Shown here one piece after another: positions 25,217-36,107 of a stretch of 64,000 bases of DNA (position 1 is its first letter; the number at the start of each line of letters is the position of its first letter). Location of the stretch: contig NZ_JAINZP010000005.1 of the NCBI RefSeq assembly GCF_020166435.1, positions 186,001 through 250,000 of the forward strand. The letters are read 5' to 3'. Position numbers and translations under genes: made by a program. A model generated the notes under the pieces. The model worked only from the letters and a program-made list of their open reading frames with translations, was not told the DNA's origin and searched no databases. Source of the stretch: Pectobacterium versatile (GTDB lineage Bacteria > Pseudomonadota > Gammaproteobacteria > Enterobacterales > Enterobacteriaceae).

Positions 25217-25287
25217 ACGGACATCCTTGTCCGTAACCCTTCGGGCTGTCGCAAGCGACGTTGAAAAACGTTCCCTACGTTTTTTTA
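25217..25287. repeat. array of four short hairpins
   Basis: Back-to-back palindromes: ACGGACA-TCCT-TGTCCGT (25217-25234), CCC-TTC-GGG (25237-25245), GTCGC-AA-GCGAC (25248-25259) and AACGT-TCCCT-ACGTT (25267-25281), the last preceded by TTGAAA and followed by a T run. The layout matches the array at 55421-55515. The last unit may terminate rightward transcripts. Confidence 0.7.
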
Positions 25288-25307
25288 TACGCTATGAATC
25301 GCCGAGA

Positions 25308-26813
25308 TTAGATCAGCTTCAACGCCAGCCAGTACAGCGTACCGGACATCAGCATTGAGACTGGCAGCGTCAATACCCAAGCCAGCAGAATACTTCTTAT
25401 CGTTTTACCCTGTACGCCCCCGCCGTCCGCAATCATCGTCCCAGCAACCGCCGAGGACAATACGTGCGTGGTGGAAACTGGCATACCAGTGTAGCTGGCG
25501 ACGCCAATCGACAAGGCCGCCGTCACCTGCGCCGAAACGCCTTGTGCGTAGGTCATGCCTTTCTTACCAATCTTCTCGCCGATGGTCACAGCAACGCGTT
25601 TCCAACCCACCATCGTGCCCAGAGACAGCGCTAATGCAACGGCAACAATGATCCAGAGAGGCGCGTATTCAACCGTCTGCAACATGTCTTTACGCAGGTT
25701 GTTCAGGTAGCGTTTATCTTCACCCGACGTTTCTGGCAGCTTAACCACCCGATCCATCGTGTCTGCAATGCACATCAACAGGCGACGGACTCTGCTACGA
25801 TCGTCAGGGTTCAACTGGTCGTAACTTTTCAGGTTATTCAGCAGGCCCTGTGTATGTTCGATCGCAATCATCACGCGTGAACTGTCACAGTGGAACGCTT
25901 TCTGACCATTACTGGGAATCGTGCTTTCTGGCGCAGGAATCACTGGCGGAGACAGATCGATAACGTGCGTCAGCGCGTCGCCATGCTGCTTGTAGTATTC
26001 CTGTAAATTGACAACGGCATCGCGGGTGCGGCTGATGTCATAGCCAGATGCGTTCATATTGACAATAAACCCGGCTGGCGCGACACCAATCAGTACCAGC
26101 ATAATCAGGCCGATACCTTTCTGACCGTCGTTTGCACCGTGAGAGAAACTCACGCCAATCGCCGATAAAATCAGCGCAGTACGCGTCCAGAACGGCGGCT
26201 TACGTTTGCCGTCTTGCTTCTCGCGATCGACAGGCGTCAGATGGACGCGTTTGCGTTTTTTACTGTTGTTCCAGAAGCGACGCAGCACCAGCACCAGCAG
26301 GCCTGCGACAACCATCCCCACAATCGGTGATAACAGCAGCGACAGGAAAATGCTGATCATTTTCGGCACGTTCAACGCATCCACAACGGAGGTATCCGTC
26401 AACAGAGCATTGGTCAAACCAATACCGATAATGGAACCAATCAGCGTGTGAGAACTGGAGGCAGGAATACCGAAATACCAGGTACCCAGATTCCAGATAA
26501 TGGCGGCAAGCAGCATAGAAAACACCATTGCCAAGCCATGCGCCGAACTCACGTTCAGCAATAAATCCGTGGGAAGAAGGTGAACAATGGCATAGGCTAC
26601 GCTCAGGCCGCCTAGCAATACGCCAAAGAAATTGAAGACGCCAGCCATAACAACGGCAAATTCTGCACGCATGGCTCGGGTATAAATAACAGTGGCAACG
26701 GCATTCGCAGTATCGTGAAAACCGTTAATGGCTTCATACATCAATACAAACAACAAAGCCAATATCAACATCAGGCCGGTGTAGTAATCCAGTCCGGCAA
26801 ATAAATGTAGCAT
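25308..26813 (-). CDS. pitA: low-affinity inorganic phosphate transporter
   Basis: A 501-aa PiT-family membrane protein (E. coli PitA 499). The family signatures [18 protein letters not shown] near the N-terminus and [16 protein letters not shown] in the middle, plus [14 protein letters not shown] near the C-terminus, are intact. About ten transmembrane helices with a large cytoplasmic loop at about 265-390. It takes up neutral metal-phosphate complexes with protons at the inner membrane. Its place beside uspB and yhiN is the conserved enterobacterial order. Confidence 0.97.
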   Translation of the reverse strand: MLHLFAGLDYYTGLMLILALLFVLMYEAINGFHDTANAVATVIYTRAMRAEFAVVMAGVFNFFGVLLGGLSVAYAIVHLLPTDLLLNVSSAHGLAMVFSMLLAAIIWNLGTWYFGIPASSSHTLIGSIIGIGLTNALLTDTSVVDALNVPKMISIFLSLLLSPIVGMVVAGLLVLVLRRFWNNSKKRKRVHLTPVDREKQDGKRKPPFWTRTALILSAIGVSFSHGANDGQKGIGLIMLVLIGVAPAGFIVNMNASGYDISRTRDAVVNLQEYYKQHGDALTHVIDLSPPVIPAPESTIPSNGQKAFHCDSSRVMIAIEHTQGLLNNLKSYDQLNPDDRSRVRRLLMCIADTMDRVVKLPETSGEDKRYLNNLRKDMLQTVEYAPLWIIVAVALALSLGTMVGWKRVAVTIGEKIGKKGMTYAQGVSAQVTAALSIGVASYTGMPVSTTHVLSSAVAGTMIADGGGVQGKTIRSILLAWVLTLPVSMLMSGTLYWLALKLI

Positions 26814-27087
26814 AAACGTTAGGCCATTTAGTGGTCATGAACGCGGCGCATTATCGGTGACAAGCAGGGGTTGGTAAAAGGAAAATATGACATTTTTTTG
26901 ACTTAATATGTGATGAGGATAGGCGAATAACGCACTTAATCGATAAAAATCAAATGATTATATATTTTTACTAAAACATGCAAATTGTTACGCTGGTGTC
27001 GGATAGAAACCAACACTACAATTCGCCACCGCAATAGCTTATTCGCCAGCGGCAATCCAAGATAAACACTCATCGGAGAAATACATT

Positions 27088-28287
27088 GTGGAACAGTTTG
27101 ACGCTGTCATCATCGGTGCCGGTGCGGCAGGCATGTTTTGTGCCGCACAGGCGGGACAACGCGGGCTGCGTGTTCTACTGCTAGACAATGGTAAAAAACC
27201 CGGCCGAAAAATATTGATGTCCGGCGGCGGGCGCTGCAACTTTACCAATATGTATGCGGAGCCAGCAGCGTACTTGTCCCACAATCCTCACTTTTGTAAA
27301 TCGTCACTGGCACGTTATACCCAATGGGATTTCATCAGTCTGATCAACAGCCACCGCATCGCTTACCACGAGAAAACGCTCGGCCAGTTATTCTGCGATG
27401 ATTCCGCACAGCAAATCGTGGACATGCTGGTAACAGAATGTGAGCGGGCGAACGTCACCCTCCGTTTGCGCAGTGAAGTGACCTCGGTGGAGAAATCAGA
27501 CGGTCTATTTACCGTCCAGCTAAGCAACGGCACAGCATTCCAAAGTGCATCGTTGGTCGTTGCCTGCGGCGGCCTGTCGATGCCCGGCCTGGGTGCGACG
27601 CCGTTTGGCTACCAACTTGCCGCACAGTTCGGTATCAACGTGCTGCCAACTCGCGCTGCACTCGTGCCCTTTACGCTGCACAAGCCGCTGCTCGAACAGC
27701 TGCAAACGCTATCTGGGGTCTCCGTGCCTACCGTCATCACCGCAGAAAACGGCGTGACGTTCCGTGAAAACATCCTGTTTACGCACCGTGGGCTATCTGG
27801 CCCCGCTATTTTGCAGATTTCCAGCTACTGGCAGGCCGGTGAATTCGTCACCATCAATCTGCTGCCCGACCGCGATCTCACCCAGCTCATTAATGACGAG
27901 CGCACCGCTCACCCGAACCAAAGCCTGAAAAACACGCTGGCACAGTGGTTACCTAAACGTCTGGTTGAATGCCTGCAAGCGTTAGGGCAACTGCCGGACG
28001 TCACGTTGAAACAGCTCAACAGCGCACAGCAAACGCAGATTGAACAGAGCCTGCAAGAGTGGCGCGTGCAGCCAAACGGCACGGAAGGCTATCGCACAGC
28101 AGAAGTGACCATCGGTGGCGTTGACACCCGCATGCTGTCCTCCAAAACCATGGAATCCAGCACGGTGCTGGGGCTATATTTCATCGGTGAAGTGGTCGAT
28201 GTAACTGGCTGGCTTGGTGGCTATAATTTCCAATGGGCGTGGAGTTCAGCATGGGCTTGTGCACAGGCGCTGCCTTTCAGAAAATAG
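27088..28287 (+). CDS. yhiN: HI0933-family flavoprotein YhiN
   Basis: A 399-aa protein with a GTG start at 27088 and CGGAG 10 bases upstream. The FAD-binding motif IIGAGAAGMFCA is at about 8-19, the family marker KKPGRKILMSGGGRCNFTN at about 36-54, and a C-terminal VVDVTGWLGGYNFQWAWSSG-like FAD contact is present (ending in AWSSAW here). The HI0933 family contains NAD(P)/FAD oxidoreductases; the physiological substrate in enterobacteria is unclear. Divergent from pitA. Cytosolic. Confidence 0.93.
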   Translation: MEQFDAVIIGAGAAGMFCAAQAGQRGLRVLLLDNGKKPGRKILMSGGGRCNFTNMYAEPAAYLSHNPHFCKSSLARYTQWDFISLINSHRIAYHEKTLGQLFCDDSAQQIVDMLVTECERANVTLRLRSEVTSVEKSDGLFTVQLSNGTAFQSASLVVACGGLSMPGLGATPFGYQLAAQFGINVLPTRAALVPFTLHKPLLEQLQTLSGVSVPTVITAENGVTFRENILFTHRGLSGPAILQISSYWQAGEFVTINLLPDRDLTQLINDERTAHPNQSLKNTLAQWLPKRLVECLQALGQLPDVTLKQLNSAQQTQIEQSLQEWRVQPNGTEGYRTAEVTIGGVDTRMLSSKTMESSTVLGLYFIGEVVDVTGWLGGYNFQWAWSSAWACAQALPFRK

Positions 28288-28379
28288 ACACTATAATAAC
28301 CTCTATTCAACGTTCTCCTTTAATTCTCGGGGAAAAGGACGTCTCTACATAGGCTTCCGCTGCCAGAAAGGAGATGTGG

Positions 28380-29984
28380 ATGAGCCCCAGACGTAGTGAA
28401 CATAAAATCAACATATTGCAGTTATTGGTTGCAGGCATGCTGCCACTGCTGCTTGGGTTATTGTTCACGTTTGTTGAATCCAGATTAATGGTAAAGCGCG
28501 ATTTGGAATCCACCGCGCAAATCGCAATGAATCATGCCGAGAATATTTCGACACAGGCATGGCAGATGGTGGATCGCCTCCAGCGCTTTCATGGCCAGCC
28601 CTGCGACGTCATCGGCGATGAACTGCAACGCCTTGGTTCGGTCTTTTCTTACTTCCGCGCTATCGGCGTTATCCATAATACTGACGTCTATTGCTCTTCA
28701 ACGTTTGGTAGCACGCTGACGCCACTAAGCCGCGTCATTCAACAACCGCTACCGGAGACCTATTCTGAGCGCTGGAGCCTGTCAATTGCAGGTTCAGATA
28801 ACGTAAAAGGACGCCCGGCGCTGATCTTCGTCCAGATGCCCCTCACAGGTTACGGCGCTTACACGATGGTCGATGCGCAATACCTCATTGATCTTATGAC
28901 TGCGATTAGCAAGATTCGGGGCTATCAACTTATCCTGCAAATGGATAACGGTCACCCAATTCAAACGGGCCCAACCATTACTCCGCACAGGAGCCTATTT
29001 TCTACCTCTGCGCTTGAAATCAAATCGAGCCGCTTTCCGATTACCCTCAATGTTACCGCCCCCGCTTCCCAAGAAATCACCAACTGGAAGCAGGCATTTT
29101 TCACGTTTCTACCACTGGCCATTATTCTCTCTCTGCTTTTCACTACGGCGATGTGGTACTGGCAAAAACGTAAGTTATTCTTCCGCGAAGAAATCCGTAA
29201 GGGCATCGCTAACGGTGAATTTTCCGTCTATTACCAGCCCATCTATGACGTAGAATCGCAAACCTGCACCGGAGTAGAGACGTTACTGCGCTGGCGACGC
29301 AGCAATGGACTGTGGATTAGACCCGATATATTTATCTCGGCCGCCGAAGCAGAAAGTATGATCATTCCCATCACCCGGCATTTATTTGATCTGGTAGCGT
29401 CAGATATCGCCAGTTGGCAGGTAAAACCGGGGTTCCATTTGGGGCTCAACGTTGCAGCAGAGCATTTGCATCACCCAAGTTTCGTCTCAGACGTACACCG
29501 CTTCGCAGAGAAAGTCGCCTCTCATTCATTGAGCATTACACTGGAGCTGACGGAGCGTAACCTCATCAGCAACGGCCCTGAAATCATACAGCGCCTGCAT
29601 CAGTTGCGTGAAGATGGCTTTATGATTGCCATTGATGACTTCGGCACCGGCCACTGCTCACTCTCTTATCTGCAAAACTTTCCGCTGGATTGCCTGAAAA
29701 TAGATCAGGGATTCGTCAGTGCGATCTCATCTCCGGATGAGGAGGCCCCTATTCTTGATGCCATTATTAATTTGAGCCATCGCATCAAGCTTCAATCCGT
29801 AGCAGAAGGTGTGGAAACCGAACAACAGCTCCTGTATTTACAACGGCACGGCGTCAAATATATACAAGGATTCCTTTACGCTAAGCCGATGGACAATGAA
29901 TCGCTGCTGGTCTGGCTTCACTATAATGGTAATAAATCGATCGAGAGCTTTATGAATAAGAAAGAAGAAGGGGAAAAGCAGTGA
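28380..29984 (+). CDS. CSS-motif EAL-domain c-di-GMP phosphodiesterase
   Basis: Start ATG at 28380 is preferred, since AAGGAG lies 6 bases before it and overlaps an earlier ATG at 28374. The 534-aa product has a transmembrane helix near 14-36, a periplasmic CSS domain with YCSSTFG, a second helix at about 238-258, and a cytoplasmic EAL domain. Catalytic motifs are present as GVETLLRW (ETL variant of EAL), ELTERN, IDDFGTG, KIDQGF, EGVET and QGFLYAKP, so c-di-GMP hydrolysis is expected. In E. coli PDEs of this type the periplasmic Cys pair is controlled by DsbA/DsbB redox state. Target process unknown; probably motility/biofilm. Confidence 0.9.
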   Translation: MSPRRSEHKINILQLLVAGMLPLLLGLLFTFVESRLMVKRDLESTAQIAMNHAENISTQAWQMVDRLQRFHGQPCDVIGDELQRLGSVFSYFRAIGVIHNTDVYCSSTFGSTLTPLSRVIQQPLPETYSERWSLSIAGSDNVKGRPALIFVQMPLTGYGAYTMVDAQYLIDLMTAISKIRGYQLILQMDNGHPIQTGPTITPHRSLFSTSALEIKSSRFPITLNVTAPASQEITNWKQAFFTFLPLAIILSLLFTTAMWYWQKRKLFFREEIRKGIANGEFSVYYQPIYDVESQTCTGVETLLRWRRSNGLWIRPDIFISAAEAESMIIPITRHLFDLVASDIASWQVKPGFHLGLNVAAEHLHHPSFVSDVHRFAEKVASHSLSITLELTERNLISNGPEIIQRLHQLREDGFMIAIDDFGTGHCSLSYLQNFPLDCLKIDQGFVSAISSPDEEAPILDAIINLSHRIKLQSVAEGVETEQQLLYLQRHGVKYIQGFLYAKPMDNESLLVWLHYNGNKSIESFMNKKEEGEKQ

Positions 29985-29986
29985 TA

Positions 29987-30010
29987 ACCGGCAGAAGTTT
30001 GTCCGCCGGT
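29987..30010. terminator. weak hairpin between convergent EAL and Ail genes
   Basis: ACCGGC / GCCGGT with a 12-base loop, starting 3 bases after the EAL-protein stop. Only a short T-containing tail (ATTCTAT) follows, so efficiency is uncertain. Confidence 0.45.
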
Positions 30011-30027
30011 ATTCTATAATTGGCAAA

Positions 30028-30558
30028 TCAGAAACGGTAACCTACGCCAATATTAAAGCTATCTACACGCGTTTCATAAATCTTCGTGCCTTCGTAACCA
30101 ATATCAATCGCCCAGTTTGCTACTGGCGTGATTTGAATACCGGCACCGTAAGCAAAGCGTGTTTCCTTCTCACTACCGGAATCAGCAAAAGCACCGTAAT
30201 CATATTTCCAATCCACTTTGCCATGACCAACACCTGCCAGGCCATAAACACTAACGACGTCATTAAAACGGTAAGATGGCCCAGCCATCAAAGAGTAGTA
30301 TTTAATTTTAGTCGTATCATTGGAGTTGAAGTCACGATCATAATAATCTTCTTTTGCTCCCAGATAAGTGAAAGAACCGATAATACCAAGCGCAGAATCG
30401 CCCTGATAATGGTATTTGGCCGTAATCCCTTTTGGATCTTTAAAGTCATCGACTTTCGCCTGAGCATAACCCAAAGACACTGTTTGTGTCGCCTGAGCAG
30501 CAGACATTCCCATGGCACAAGCAATCAAAGTGGAGAGTAGCAGTGTTGTTTTTTTCAT
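30028..30558 (-). CDS. Ail/OmpX-family outer membrane beta-barrel protein
   Basis: A 176-aa protein starting at the ATG at 30558 (MKKTTLLLSTLIACAMGMS...QA), a classical signal peptide cleaved about residue 23. The mature part is eight amphipathic strands with alternating aromatics (SLGYAQAKVDD, YYSLMAGPSYRF, FAYGAGIQITP) and ends in GVGYRF, the C-terminal Phe needed for BAM assembly. Ail/OmpX proteins mediate adhesion, serum resistance or membrane integrity. An in-frame upstream ATG at 30603 would disrupt the signal peptide and is rejected. Long A+T-rich upstream region. Confidence 0.88.
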   Translation of the reverse strand: MKKTTLLLSTLIACAMGMSAAQATQTVSLGYAQAKVDDFKDPKGITAKYHYQGDSALGIIGSFTYLGAKEDYYDRDFNSNDTTKIKYYSLMAGPSYRFNDVVSVYGLAGVGHGKVDWKYDYGAFADSGSEKETRFAYGAGIQITPVANWAIDIGYEGTKIYETRVDSFNIGVGYRF

Positions 30559-30991
30559 GATCGAAACATCTTCCATATTTGAATAAAAAGACGGCTTCAA
30601 CAAAGCAAATATATAAGTATCGCGAATGTTGTCCGCACATAAACTTACATTTAAATACGGATAGGTAAAGTCAGTATTATTCTTAAATAACCGGAATTAT
30701 TTTATTTAAACCATTAAAAAACAAAAAGATAGGCATTATTTATGATAATTAACGCGCGATTTTTCACGCTATTTTTGGGAACATTCTGAACTAAAAATAG
30801 AGGGCATATGGAAATTTCCGACGATAAAGAATACGGAGATAAAACCCTGTATTTATAAAGGATAATGTTTACAATCGACTATTTTTTAAACAAAAACGTT
30901 CTTAAAACAAGACTATTTTTAAACAAATAGCGTGCATAGACGCTGATTGAAACGGAAGAAAAACTAAGAATGATTTACTGAGGAAGTGTGT
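30559..30991. other. A+T-rich region upstream of the Ail-like gene
   Basis: About 430 bases without a gene, holding the promoter and leader of the leftward outer-membrane gene. I see A/T tracts but no reliable operator. Confidence 0.35.
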
Positions 30992-31068
30992 TGGTCGGCG
31001 AGAGAGGATTCGAACCTCCGACCCACTGGTCCCAAACCAGTTGCGCTACCAAGCTGCGCTACTCGCCG
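30992..31068 (-). tRNA. tRNA-Pro, anticodon UGG
   Basis: A 77-base cloverleaf on the minus strand with encoded 3' ACCA. The acceptor stem pairs CGGCGAG with CTCGCCG; the anticodon arm is ACTGG-TTTGGGA-CCAGT, giving UGG; the T arm carries GGTTCGAATCC. It reads CCN proline codons. Its sequence looks like enterobacterial proM rather than the proK (CGG) that I recall beside eptB in E. coli. It stands alone here. Confidence 0.97.
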
Positions 31069-31079
31069 AATGCGGGCGC

Positions 31080-31108
31080 ATATTACTGCTACCTTATTAG
31101 AGCGTCAA
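31080..31108 (-). promoter_or_regulatory. promoter of the tRNA-Pro gene
   Basis: Minus-strand -35 TTGACG (31103-31108) and -10 TAATAT (31080-31085) at 17-base spacing, followed by a GC-rich GCGCCCG discriminator typical of stringently controlled stable-RNA promoters. Confidence 0.75.
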
Positions 31109-31199
31109 TACCTTTTTAGCAAAAGGATTTCAGCTGCCGTTAAAGTGTCCATATCTTGTATTTACAGCCTGAAACCGACGTCCTTGTCCGTGATTCATG

Positions 31200-32879
31200 T
31201 CAATGAGCTGGTTTCTGGCACCAGTTATTTTTAGGGTTAATACCACCGTCAGGCGATGTGTATCCCACACATCCAAGAATCGTGTCAAACAGCTCTTCAT
31301 GGCGATGTGTTTTGCCAATGCGCTGCTGAGCTTTCAACTGCTCAAACGCATGCAGATTATCGGTGTCAGCCAGAAATTTATCTGATGTCCAGACCATCAT
31401 CGGTGAACGGAACTGCTCGGGTGGTGCCATCTCACGCGGCGTGCCGTGCAAATGGTAGTTATCATCGATGGATTCACCGTGATCGGAGGCATAAAACACG
31501 ATCGCTTTCTTATCCCGAACCTGATCGATCACGCTCTCGATAAAGCTATCGGTATAGAGCACGCTATTATCAAACGCATTAATCAACTGCTCACGGGTAC
31601 AGGAGGCATCAACGCCCATGCACTCTGGTTGATAGCGCGCATAGCTGCGGGGATATCGCATGGAATACAGGTAGTGGGAGCCTTTGGTATGCAGCACAAT
31701 CAAGTGCTTACCTTTAGGGTAGCGTGCCAGCGATTCCTTGACCTCATCGATCAGCAACATGTCCTGCACCGATTTGCCGTCATTGTGTTTCTCTGACGCA
31801 ATCATTTCACGGAAAGAGTAGCTGTTAGCCTCGATGCTATTGTAAAACCACACCTCACTTTGCATAGCAAACAGCTCAGAGGTAAAGCCCAACTCCTTCA
31901 TTACAGCAAAGATATTCCGCTCTTTCAGCGTTCGCTGTGGGTTGTCTTCCGTACCGCCTTCTCGCACAAACATACAGCGCATGGAAAGCTTGGTTGAGGT
32001 ATCACACGACTGACCACGGAATGCGACCAGGTTTTTTTCTTTTGATAGCTTTGGCGTCGTGTCTCGCTCGTAGCCTAACAACCCCATATGATCCCAGCGG
32101 GTTGTTTCTCCGATAATGAAAACCACGTAGGTATCGTCAATGCCTTTCGGCGGGACATAAGTAAAATGCTGAGCCGGATCGAAAAGATTGGAGGAATCTT
32201 GGTTCTCGTCATACTTGGTATACGCAAATAATCCTAATGCAGACAACCAGTTAGAAGGAAGATACGAGTGAGCCACTACGCCGCCATAGCTGGGTAAATC
32301 CACATTGGATTCTAGCTCGGACACTGACTGAACGTTGTCCATATAGCGAAGCGGCATCCAAACCAGCGCAACAACAGCGGCAAGAACCACAAGAGGAACC
32401 AAACGCTTTCCCGGTGATTTAAGCTGTTCGAGCAACGTATGACGCAGCGAATTTTTCCAGATCAAAAATACCGGCAGCGCACCCACTGCCAGCATCCACA
32501 GGAAAAAACGAAAACCAATGACTTCTTTAGAAAGATCAATATCCGTGGTCATGACCGCAGCAATAATACCATAGCCAATCACAACATTAAAAAACGTCAT
32601 GTAATAGCTGGCGGCAACGGAAATCAGCACCAAGAGAGAAGCGACTATCCGATAAAAATGACGTCCCCCGAGTGAAATAATCCTCATCAGGAAAAAGGTA
32701 AATAAGATACTCGCGGTCAATTCGACAAGAGCGGGAATAAACGTTGGAACCTGGCTACCAGCAGAGAGTGAAAAATAATCAAACCGGCGATAATACACTG
32801 AGATATTGAGAAAAAGACCAATATAGACTGCCAGGACAAACGATAATCTGGGTTGCGAAAAAGATGCTACAAACTTCAT
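31200..32879 (-). CDS. eptB: Kdo(2)-lipid A phosphoethanolamine 7''-transferase EptB
   Basis: A 559-aa inner-membrane enzyme close to E. coli EptB. Five N-terminal transmembrane helices (about 10-180) anchor a periplasmic sulfatase-fold domain. The catalytic nucleophile is the first Thr in IGETTRWDHMG (about residues 259-269), and metal ligands lie in FYASDHGES (about 455-463). It adds phosphoethanolamine to the outer Kdo of LPS, lowering surface charge. In E. coli it is controlled by sigma-E and the sRNA MgrR; no site for that is identified here. Located just upstream of the tRNA-Pro on the same strand. Confidence 0.95.
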   Translation of the reverse strand: MKFVASFSQPRLSFVLAVYIGLFLNISVYYRRFDYFSLSAGSQVPTFIPALVELTASILFTFFLMRIISLGGRHFYRIVASLLVLISVAASYYMTFFNVVIGYGIIAAVMTTDIDLSKEVIGFRFFLWMLAVGALPVFLIWKNSLRHTLLEQLKSPGKRLVPLVVLAAVVALVWMPLRYMDNVQSVSELESNVDLPSYGGVVAHSYLPSNWLSALGLFAYTKYDENQDSSNLFDPAQHFTYVPPKGIDDTYVVFIIGETTRWDHMGLLGYERDTTPKLSKEKNLVAFRGQSCDTSTKLSMRCMFVREGGTEDNPQRTLKERNIFAVMKELGFTSELFAMQSEVWFYNSIEANSYSFREMIASEKHNDGKSVQDMLLIDEVKESLARYPKGKHLIVLHTKGSHYLYSMRYPRSYARYQPECMGVDASCTREQLINAFDNSVLYTDSFIESVIDQVRDKKAIVFYASDHGESIDDNYHLHGTPREMAPPEQFRSPMMVWTSDKFLADTDNLHAFEQLKAQQRIGKTHRHEELFDTILGCVGYTSPDGGINPKNNWCQKPAH

Positions 32880-33134
32880 TATGACAAGTGCTCCAACAAA
32901 CCTTTCTTATTATCTGAAGCTATACGACAACATCCGTATGCCTGAGTTCAACGGAAATAATCAGACTATCAGGCATTTCTATATCGCAAAACAGCAAATA
33001 GGCTTAGATCTTTAACTCGTAAATCTTACTTATGATTAAGTAGAGAGAACAGAAAAAAATTGTCCTTTTATGTGAATGAATCCACGAAAAAATAAAAGAT
33101 GCGATCCCAAAATGTTCTGAAAAATCATCACCGC

Positions 33135-35760
<2,626 letters not shown>

Positions 35761-35813
35761 CGCCTCTTTCAGTATGATGCCCAGTCATTTTATTTCCTGT
35801 GGAGTAGCACATT

Positions 35814-36089
35814 ATGGCACGCGTAACTGTTCAAGACGCTGTAGAGAAAATTGGTAACCGTTTTGATCTGGTGTTGGTCGCTGCTCGTCGCGCCCGTCAA
35901 ATCCAGACTGGCGGCAAAGATCCGCTGGTTCCTGAAGAAAACGATAAGTACACCGTGATCGCACTGCGTGAAATCGAAGAAGGTCTGATCAACAACCAGA
36001 TTCTGGATGTTCGTGACCGTCAGGAACAGCAAGAGCAGGAAGCCGCAGAGATTCAGGCGGTTACCGCGATTGCTGAAGGCCGTCGTTAA
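35814..36089 (+). CDS. rpoZ: RNA polymerase omega subunit
   Basis: A 91-aa protein, the usual length, starting [20 protein letters not shown]. Omega helps fold and assemble beta prime and forms part of a ppGpp site on RNA polymerase. A TGTGGAG ribosome site lies upstream. It lies 18 bases before spoT, whose product makes and degrades ppGpp, so the operon joins signal and target. Confidence 0.98.
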   Translation: MARVTVQDAVEKIGNRFDLVLVAARRARQIQTGGKDPLVPEENDKYTVIALREIEEGLINNQILDVRDRQEQQEQEAAEIQAVTAIAEGRR

Positions 36090-36107
36090 TCACACCACGA
36101 GTCGCCC

